DNA from: Liolophura sinensis
Taxonomy: Eukaryota > Mollusca > Polyplacophora > Chitonida > Chitonidae
Reading direction: 5' to 3'
Assembly: GCF_032854445.1 (NCBI RefSeq)
Contig: NC_088295.1
Location: forward strand, 19,019,385 to 19,083,384
Length of the DNA stretch: 64,000 bases
Shown here: piece by piece, positions 55,401-64,000 of the stretch
How the letters are laid out: every line of letters starts with the position of its first letter
Numbering within the stretch: position 1 is the first letter of the stretch
Translations under genes and position numbers: made by a program
The notes under the pieces: model-generated
The model's database searches: none
What the model was told of the DNA's origin: nothing
What the model saw: the letters and a program-made list of their open reading frames with translations, nothing else

Positions 55401-58203
55401 TCGTAAGTTCGAAACCCATGTACACTATATAGGTTTAACACTGAAAACAAACATGGGCTCTTACGTTACAGTCTAACATATTACGTCCTTAGATTGATTT
55501 AACTATAAGCCTCTGCATGTAATAACTAGCACTAGAACCTTTGAGGTTTCGACATAGGATTCAACACCAGAGAGGTTTATACGATAAGACAGTGCAAATT
55601 TCAAAATCCCGACACACTTCTGAAAATTTTCAAATCAGAAGTATTAAAATTGGTCGAAGCGCTCACGAAAGTTACATGGCCATAGAAGATATGGTGACAA
55701 CCAGCCGAAAATGCACTCTCGCTCAGAAACGCCAGTTTTGGTTGAACTGAGGCATCTGTTTCAGCAGTGTTTAACCCTGTGCTCAAGAATTTTCAGAAAG
55801 CTGCATTTGTTGTACAGTGATTTTCCCCACTTCTAATATAGACAAAGATATTTCTGCGTGACTAGAGTAGGCCACGGTATCCCTTTCCATATTATCACCT
55901 ATACATCGCTAACAAGAATATACACTCGCCTCAACGCATGTTTGAAGGTTTGTCGCGCTTGTCACAGGAAAAGAGGAGTACAACAGAAATGAAAAAGAAG
56001 TGGCTTTTCGAAGGTGTCAGCAGCTGTCAGTCACAGCCATAGTCAGTTTCGCTTCTTACTAGGTATGAACTATTATGATCGCAACTTACACACTACATGA
56101 CAGTCCTTTATGAAGAAGGTGCCAACTAATGGGGCAAATTTTCCTGTACAATGGCGACTGTATGAGTCCATGCAGGACTGATCGTTGTCCTCTTATAGAT
56201 CATGAGTGACCAGTTTGGTCACAAAATGTCATCGCCAAGACAGGAATGAAAAATAGATTATACAGCTTACACCAGAATGATTTAAGTCTGGAAATATTCG
56301 CAAAGTGACAAGTCCTTGACCAATGAGGTCACGTGTTGGGATACACTGCCCACAATTCATCAGGAGGTTATCGAGTAGATCTCTCAATTCCAATGGTTTT
56401 CTTCTGGGTCTCCCCTCCATATTTCTTCCATCCATTACACTGACCACCGACCAGTGAACAATTCTTGACTACGGCGTAAGACAGCAACAAGGTAAATGCT
56501 GTATCGCTATTTACTCCATTTCACTCTCTTTAAGAGACTAGTCAACGCTGAACGCAACAACACCTCCTGGATCTGCATACCCCATCAACACTATGTACGT
56601 TTTCTTCCCGCTTGGGTCGATGTCATGTTCCATTTCCAGTAACACGATCCAGTCGTCAGGAGTCTGTTCCTGCTTTGTGGTAGTATCTGGTTTGTGTCAT
56701 CAGTACCACTGAATACGTGAAGGTTTACTATCGTAGCTTGCGATTGCAAGTTACTTTGTGGTTTCTGTGGATGTTATTTGCACCAGAAAGTATGTCAAAG
56801 GCAAGAAAATCTGTTTCTCACTAATCGTCCTCCATTAATCGCTGTTAAAACCAGTCCAAAGGCTCCATTTAGAGCTTAAGGCTCCAGTGCAGATAAGCCT
56901 GTTAGACTGATGATTGTTACTGTGTTCCCAAAATAAACTCCCAAAGAGATGGTAGGCATATCAGAGGCCATTCCAAGATGTACGTAAAATACAGGAAGGG
57001 AAGGAAAAGCTAGATTAAAGAGTACCCACCCCACCCTCTATTCCGAAACTATTCCATCGCTCCTCATACCCGAATTATTCTGACAAATTAAATAACAACA
57101 GCTATGATGTAATGTAAATCATGAGTATATTCAAGTAATTGTGTATATTTGGACCCTTGTTACCTATATTTTTACATCTACAGTATCCTCGGATATGGTA
57201 ACCCTGGGTCCTAATTTAGTTTGATTGTGTATGAGAATATCCACATCGCTCTGCAGAAAATGTTAGACAGCAAGCTCTCTCTTATGAAAAGATGATATCA
57301 TATTGCAATGTAGACTCAAAGGCAAACTGATCTTCTTTCAAGTGTTCTTTGCTTCTTGATTCCGAAGAAAAACAGACGAATGGATTTTGTATGTATGAGT
57401 AGCTTGCCAGTCACCTGCGATACACACTGAAAAAGCATTCAACTCTCGGTTTCAAAGATTTCAAGATGTTGATGAGATATGTAAACTAGAACGATATCTA
57501 TATTTACCGTCTGAAGGAAAATCCTTTGTTCATGGTTATCTTTTGTTTTGCTGAGATGAACAGTGGGCAAGTGCATGTGGAGGGAATTTACTATTGTCCA
57601 CAGAACAACAGAATATTTCTGCATTTCATGTATAAGTAATGATTCGTTCTTGAGTTTTGTTTTGTAACCTGGATTTATATGCAGTATTTATTATTCATCA
57701 TGTCATGTGGTTTTCTCTGCTTGTGATTTTTGCTTTTACTATCCTTGTATTAACACTTCAATTTGTTGATCACTTATCTTCACGTGGTCTTATTTAATGA
57801 GCTGTGGAGCTTGAACGAAAGCCTTTGATCGTAAAACACCGTAGGAAGCAGACGTTGAGACACGCAAAGCGGGATTTGAAACTGATGTATGTTTTAGCGC
57901 ACTCCTCAGGCAGAAGTTGTGCTAGGCACGAAAGCGTAATGCCACAAGCTACACACTAAACAAATTCATTCGATTCTCGTGTAATGGAATTTTCAGAAGG
58001 CGAATAAACACATATTACGTATTGTCTTCATGTAGGAATACATGCTAATGAGAACTCCGTTTTGACAAATACTTATTTGATGTTAATAATGTAGAAGTAA
58101 AATGGAATACAGCAATCGTATGTGAAAATTCTACACTGACATATCTCTAAAAATACATTGCTATACCATATATATTTTATACATAGTCAACTATATCATT
58201 TCT
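55401..58203. other. Gene-poor stretch
   Basis: Only short frames (55541-55750, 55601-55786, 56229-56447, 57439-57624), none recognised. A short SINE family A 3' fragment lies at 56455-56495. Confidence 0.45.
56455..56495 (+). mobile_element. SINE family A 3'-end fragment
   Basis: CAATTCTTGACTACGGCGTA then AGACAGCAACAAGG matches the 3' module; the tail is missing. Confidence 0.5.
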
Positions 58204-58377
58204 ATAATCCAGGTACGCGTACGTGGGAAGGTCTGGCATCAACTTGCGGATGGTCATGGGTTTCCCCCGGGCTCTGCCCGGTTTCCTCCCACAATAATGT
58301 TGGCCGCCGTCGTATAAGTGAAATATTCTTGAGTACGGTGTAAAACACCAATCAAATAAATAAATAAATAATCCAGG
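58204..58377 (+). mobile_element. SINE family A copy with target-site duplication
   Basis: 5'-truncated copy starting in the body (ACGTGGGAAGGTCTGGCATC) and ending GTACGGTGTAAAACACCAA plus (AAAT)n. It is flanked by ATAATCCAGG at 58204-58213 and again at 58368-58377. This direct repeat is the signature of target-primed reverse transcription. Confidence 0.93.
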
Positions 58378-58470
58378 AACGCAGCTTAGAGTCTGCTATT
58401 ATTCATTCATAGGAGGACAGGTTAAATTAAATTATTCTTCAAGGAACACATTAACGTTTCATTAACACAC

Positions 58471-59009
58471 AAAAGGACGGGAAGAGGGAACGTGAGAGGA
58501 GCTGGGAGAAAAGGATGGGGAGAGAAAACGAGAGAGGAGGTGGGAGAAGACGGGCGAGGGAACGAGAGAGGAGGTTGCAGAAGAGAGTGAGAGGGAACGA
58601 GATAGGAGCTGGGAGAGTAGGAGAGGGAACGAGAGATGGGCTGGGAGAAAAGGATGGGGAGAGGGAACGAGAAAGTAGCTGGGAGAAAAGGGGGTGAGAA
58701 GAGGGGGAAAGGGAACGAGAGAGAAGGTGGGAGAGAAGAATGGGGAGAGGGAAAGAGAGAGGAGCTGGGAGAAAAGGATGGGGAGAGGGAACGAGAGAGC
58801 AGCTGGGAGAAGAGGGGCTAGGGAACGAGGGAGGAGGTTGCAGAAGAGAGTGAGAGGAAAACGAGAGAGGAGCTGGGAGAGAAGAATGGGGAGAGGGAAC
58901 GAGAAAGGTGGGAGAACAGGGGGGAAGGAGCGAGAGAGACGGTTGTAGAGAAGGATGGGTGGAGGGAACAAGAGAGGAGGTAGAAGAGGAGGGGAGAGAC
59001 GAGAACAGT
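58471..59009 (+). repeat. Polypurine minisatellite, about 38-bp units
   Basis: About 540 bp that is almost purely A/G on the plus strand. Clear 38-bp units read GAAAAGGATGGGGAGAGGGA then ACGAGAGAGSAGCTGGGA. Shorter variants contain GAGGTTGCAGAAGAGAGTGA. It creates long spurious frames on both strands, including a 201-codon Ser/Leu/Pro-rich one on the minus strand. Confidence 0.93.
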
Positions 59010-62000
59010 GACACGTTGCAAATTCTCTTGAAAAACCTTAATACACAAAATAGCATTCAATCGATGAAAACAGATCACTGATTACTGATCTTGAAATAGA
59101 AAGCAATAAATCAATTCAGGAACATCACATCCAGAGCATATAGAGGTTTACCATTATGTGTGCATTATATCAAGGTTTAAGAATAATGTTCAACATAATT
59201 TTTTGAAGACATAATTTGTCATACTTTGTCATACTAAAATATCAACGCTTCATGCACTTCTTATTGAAAAATAATGGCTTCTTTATTATTTCTCCTGACT
59301 GACAATTTATGGATCAGCAAAACTGTTCTGAATTGAGGATTTTACAGATTACATTAGCAAAGATGAATGTGTTATTTTACACAAGCTCATGTTTTATTAT
59401 ATCCTATTTTCCAGGTCAAATAAGTAACTCCATGTACATGTATAAGTTTGCAGTTTCCATTTCTTCTCTTGAAAAACACAATAGACTCGAATTTAAGTGA
59501 AGAACTCTGTGCCAATGTAACCGTATTATTTTATTTTTGGTAAAACTGTGTGTCTTCTCGACATTGCCAGAGAATGTCAGCAGAAATATAAATACTAACC
59601 AAAGCTAAAATATTCACTAATCCCTCAACCATGCAGTATTTGATTTTTTTGTCTGCTGGCGTGCACTACCTTTCATCCCAAACCCAATATTAGCCATCTT
59701 TGTCTTGTGTCGTGAGAGTCAGATTATTGAGCAAAAAGTCCACAGAACATGTCTAAGGCGGTAAATGAATTATTTATATTGCGAAGTATATAACTGTAGT
59801 TGGCGCTGGATATTCCTGGACCATGCCAACTCACTTGATTTAATAACGATCAAATCAGTCTATCACAAGACAACATTATGAACTCAGAACGATTTGGACG
59901 GCTAGAATGCCTTAGATTTAGCCTAACTGACACAGGCTAATAATTTAATACTGAAAATCTCAATAGCGACAAAGAAGGCTGAGATGGTTTTCCCATGAGA
60001 TCTATAGTAAATCTGGTTTACTTCATTTTTACATTATTCAACTCACGACGCGGTGTATTTTCAGCGCGCAAATCCTAATTATTTTTTCATATTCCTCACA
60101 TGCCTGACTACATCTTTTTTTCATCTTGCCATAGAAAAGGAACACGTTACGTACTCATATAAACCAAGTATAGTCGATTAGTAAACCCTGGTAACCTAAG
60201 CTCTGTGTAACCATATACTGATATATTATCCTAGACTACGATTAAACTTTGCTGGTATTGCCAAAAATATAAAGGGAAAGAACTCCGTTGCTGTGTTGAA
60301 ATGGAACATCGGGACAGGATTTAGGTACCGCTATATTCACTCATTAACATTCCTCCAAATGAAGTTGTTCTGTTTTGTTAGTGAAATTAAACGTTGAATT
60401 TTTATATTAGTGATGTTACTTCTTTGTAAAAAAAAAAAGCATGATGCTTCCAGGGTTGTTAGTTGGGTTCAGTTTGCGATCAAGCGTATCAAACAAGACG
60501 TGTAGGCTCTATAATGGAGATTTCTGGTCAAGTGTGATTACCATATCAGTTCCTTAAATTCTCACTGAACATATGAAATAGTGCCTAACATTCTCTAGTA
60601 TTTATAGGTGTCCTCCAAAATCTTGTGTTTGCATGTTTACCCACCTGTCCTCAGTGGGTAACTAGCATCTTCATACTATAATGTTATCTGTAGAGAAGTA
60701 TACATAAAGTGGCCAATCAGTATATCTTCAACAGATGTATAGTATTTAATATTTTAGCATACAGAGAAAATACAAACACTGGGATCACGTTGCAAAAGAT
60801 TTGTGTTTTGTTTGATTATTTAACTATTTGAGTGGTGTTTTACGCCTTATTCAAGAATATTTCCCTTATTCCACCTTGGCCAGCTTTTTGGGGCGAGGAA
60901 AGCCGCACTGGCACGCTAACAACTCGGTCATGTAGGGTCCAGTTGTGCTTTGTGTTGTAGTTTGTATTGTGTTTAGATCGCCCTAGCATTGTCTAATAAT
61001 ATAGACTAATTGCCTAATAAAACGGAGTTAACTACAGTTATATCCATTGCCAGATACATCTTCACATTTAATTATATGTTTTTTATACAGATATACATGT
61101 GTCCATTTATTAAAGTGTTATAGTTCTTGGTGGGGATGATTGTGGGGTTTGTTGCTGATTTCGGGGTACATTTATGACATGCGCTTGTGGCCGATTATTC
61201 GTTTCGGTTCTGCTAACTATTTTCTCCAGACTGGTCGATCTCGTGTTTGTAGCTGCATGAAGATGTTTTTCCTCGTTGTGTTGCTCCACTTTACTTGCAG
61301 GTTTAGTTAACCGTGAATAGATTAAATAGGTAGCTGGTACAATTTAATTAAACTTCTCGCTCAAATCATTGTCTTTGATGTAGCCAGGCAAATAGATTGA
61401 TATCTAACATAAGAAAACCAGGAAAATCTCACATTTGTGCAAGAAAAATGTACTTATTCTAAACTGAAATAAACATCGACATGTAAATCAGCATTAGTAA
61501 ACACAAACGTATTTCAGCTTGGAAAACCAATTTCAAAATAAATTTGAAGGCTTGAATTGCCCAGAAAAAGTCGCCTCTTTCTGCTAAGAAGGGAAGAATA
61601 TGTATTGATCAGAAATCACCATGGCTGATGGCAATTGCTGTGAATGCTGCAAGCGACGTTGGGATTAATTTCTGTGTAACATTCTGGCTGAGGAATCGAG
61701 CCAACAATAGATAAGGCCAGCTACTTTCCCTCGGTGCTCAGAGGCAAAATGCTCACACATTTGTCCTTGTCTGATAAACAACAATGACTACTATTTGCCA
61801 AATGGAATTTTACAGCCTCACACTCTATATAGCTGTTGAGGCGGAAAACTGCATGGTGCCATATGTAGAAGGACATATTGAAGAGAAGCGTGGAAATGTG
61901 GACGAAATCAACAAGGGTAAGGCAAGTGGCAGACTGGCCTCACGTACGGACCCTAGTGAAGGATGAGCAGGAGAAAAGCGAATCTTTTGATGAATGGGCG

Positions 62001-64000
62001 TCCCGAGTGCAACTAAAAACCCCTACCGCCAATTAATGGTCGTGAACAAGTGTCTGTGGGCGTCGCTTCTTCGTTGATTAACTCCTTTTATTCTACCCAA
62101 GCTGAAGGTCTCCGTTAATGTTTTATGATCTCATGGGCCAGTCTGACTTTCACTTGGACAGGATTTCTCGCCATTTCCCTACATACTTTACTTATTCCTC
62201 CACACTTGGCCGAAACATCTTTGATTAATTATCGAGTATATCTATTTAGGGATATATTGTTAAACCGACCGCAGGCGCAGTAGCGCAAAGTATAGCCATG
62301 GTGTATTTTGTATGTAGATTTTCTATTGCTCTTTATGGTATGCAGATAAAAATCATACGGAAGGAAAGAAGCCGAAAGAAAAGCCTTTTGTCAGCTAATA
62401 AGTGAAAATATTTCCCTATTTTTAGAAACGTATCAGGAAATTTATTTTACCTAAATTGATTAACTGGATAATCATGGGGTTTCCCAGACAGACAACATAC
62501 CACATATACAAGAACATACATTGAAATTTCTTACCATGAATTGATTTCGTCGTATTGGAGAATAAAGATGTAAAAAATGATAGATGCTCACTTTTAGTTC
62601 ACTGCCTTCTGGTCATATATACACGACAATTTTGTACATCCTTAAGAACTGTCGTGTGGCATCTAAAGTCCTACTTTCTTTCAACCCCATGAACCATATG
62701 CCAGTCTGAGGGACATTACAGTAGGTCAGTGATTTGATCACTCGTTTTGATCAAGTGTGGTTCTCAGTATTTTGAAGCTAGTTTAAGTAATGATCAACTT
62801 GGAGTGACTTTACAGATTGGATGGAATTTCTAGCCTGTTGACTTCAGGGCGATGTTTCAAGCAGGAAAATATCAGTAGTAGGATCATCTTGCTTCAAGAA
62901 TTAACACTGCAAGATATGTTCATAGCCAAGGTAATGAACAAGCCTATGACTTATCTGATCGCCTACCGGGTTTACTGTTTAACTTGGCACGTTTTCACTG
63001 GGATCAAAGCGCCTTGAGAAAGGTAACCTTGTTGTGTGTAATATTATCACATCTATCACCATGACAAATTTTCAATAACGTTCACTCTTGGGGATTTTCA
63101 GTTCCTTGATCCTTTGTTAATATCATTTCCAGGAATCGTCCTCAGATCGATATTTCTGGGTAACACAACAGCCTGCTGACCTAGCTCGTAACTTTGTTTG
63201 GGAGAAAAAATGTTAATCGATATCTTTATGGCTATATTTTACGACCGTAAAGACACCTTAAATATAATTATGTCAACTGCTCAAGATTGCAGCTAGCAAA
63301 GATAAATCATAGCCTGGAAAGTAGCTATGGCATTGTCTACTGGATCATTCCGGAAGTCAGGTTTCCCTTGAGCTCTCGCATAACAAAGTAACTTCAGTTG
63401 GTCCGGCTGTTGATTGATTAAGAAGGTGTGTCCTAGCGAGACCCGATGGTTAACTTGACCGTGGTTTGTCAGGTGAGATATATATATTCTGCGGCATATA
63501 TCGCTTATAAAATAGATAAATAAAAAGGTCAACACTCCCTTAACGATGAAGGCCAATTTAACAGGAGGGTCTAGGTATTATGTGTATAGTTGCTCATTAG
63601 AAGTGAAATCTAATCGTTAGGGTTAAACGCCAAACCAGCCGCTATTCATCTGCATCGATCATACAGTAAAACACGTACACAGTCTTGTACTATCACTTAA
63701 AGTCCACAAAGATGACGTATAAATACAGAACCCGTATACAAATTTACCAGGAAGTATTTAACTAAGGGTAATAGGGTGACTTACCAGGGAGATGAAGATT
63801 GTACTACTTGAGTTATGACAAAGATAAATTCGAAGCTCGTAATACCTGTATCTGTCTAGAGGAAATAAACTTAATCCGATTGAGTGACTAATCACCTTCC
63901 CAATTGCCGGTCTAGTATAATTTATGTGGCTATTAATGTCCCTCAGACTCAATACCTGTCTTCTTGGAGCTTTTGTGACGGCGACTGTGAATATAGTACT
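59010..64000. other. Gene-poor right end of the window
   Basis: Contains a SINE family A fragment at 60815-60960. Exon-like or small-ORF candidates at 61621-61668, 62816-62930 and 63293-63556 are given as findings. No confident gene. Confidence 0.4.
60815..60960 (-). mobile_element. SINE family A copy, diverged
   Basis: Reverse-orientation module TTGAGTGGTGTTTTACGCCT, then TATTCAAGAATATTTCCCTT and CCACCTTGGCCAGCTTTTTG. The region near 60920 (CACGCTAACAACTCGGTCAT) resembles the tRNA-like head in reverse. Confidence 0.65.

Noticed and set aside
58451-59078. 201-codon minus-strand Ser/Pro/Leu-rich protein
   Set aside because: It is the complement of a polypurine minisatellite; several frames are open at once on both strands.

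Overview
This is an intron-rich, AT-rich animal nuclear window. Coding sequence is a small fraction and is split into short exons with canonical GT/AG borders. The intergenic DNA is full of tRNA-derived SINE copies, a decayed non-LTR retrotransposon, long simple repeats and several minisatellites. The proteins (choline acetyltransferase, a peptide-receptor-like GPCR, a calmodulin-like EF-hand protein) and the SINE style suggest a marine lophotrochozoan, most likely a mollusc. That assignment is inference, because no species-specific marker is visible.

Layout: positions 1-1746 hold an unrecognised decayed reading frame and unassigned DNA. The last five exons of a choline O-acetyltransferase gene lie on + at 1747-5838; its 5' part is outside the window or not recognised. 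An uncharacterised basic protein lies on + at 10025-11098, with a second overlapping frame to 11343. A five-exon rhodopsin-family GPCR, complete at 364 residues, lies on + at 12153-18148. A four-exon calmodulin-like gene (156 residues) lies on - at 26566-23633. From about 26.6 kb to the right edge I find no confident host gene, only repeats, a broken LINE at 37.6-39.3 kb and a few orphan exon-like segments.

Repeats dominate the structure. Two SINE families share a similar 3' end: a long one ending in (AAAT)n, and a shorter one with a clear tRNA-like head and a tail of ACTC repeats. Five minisatellite loci have unit lengths of 33/42, 30, 23, 20 and about 38 bp. Many of the longest open frames in the window are only read-through of these repeats.

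ChAT makes acetylcholine, the GPCR is probably a neuropeptide receptor, and the EF-hand protein is a calcium sensor. All three fit neuronal signalling, but they lie on both strands with kilobase spacing and nothing shows co-regulation. I see no convincing new multi-gene system. The most useful second-look items are the overlapping-frame orphan gene, the NRF-motif receptor, the calmodulin paralogue with a replaced N-terminus, and the shared SINE 3' module.
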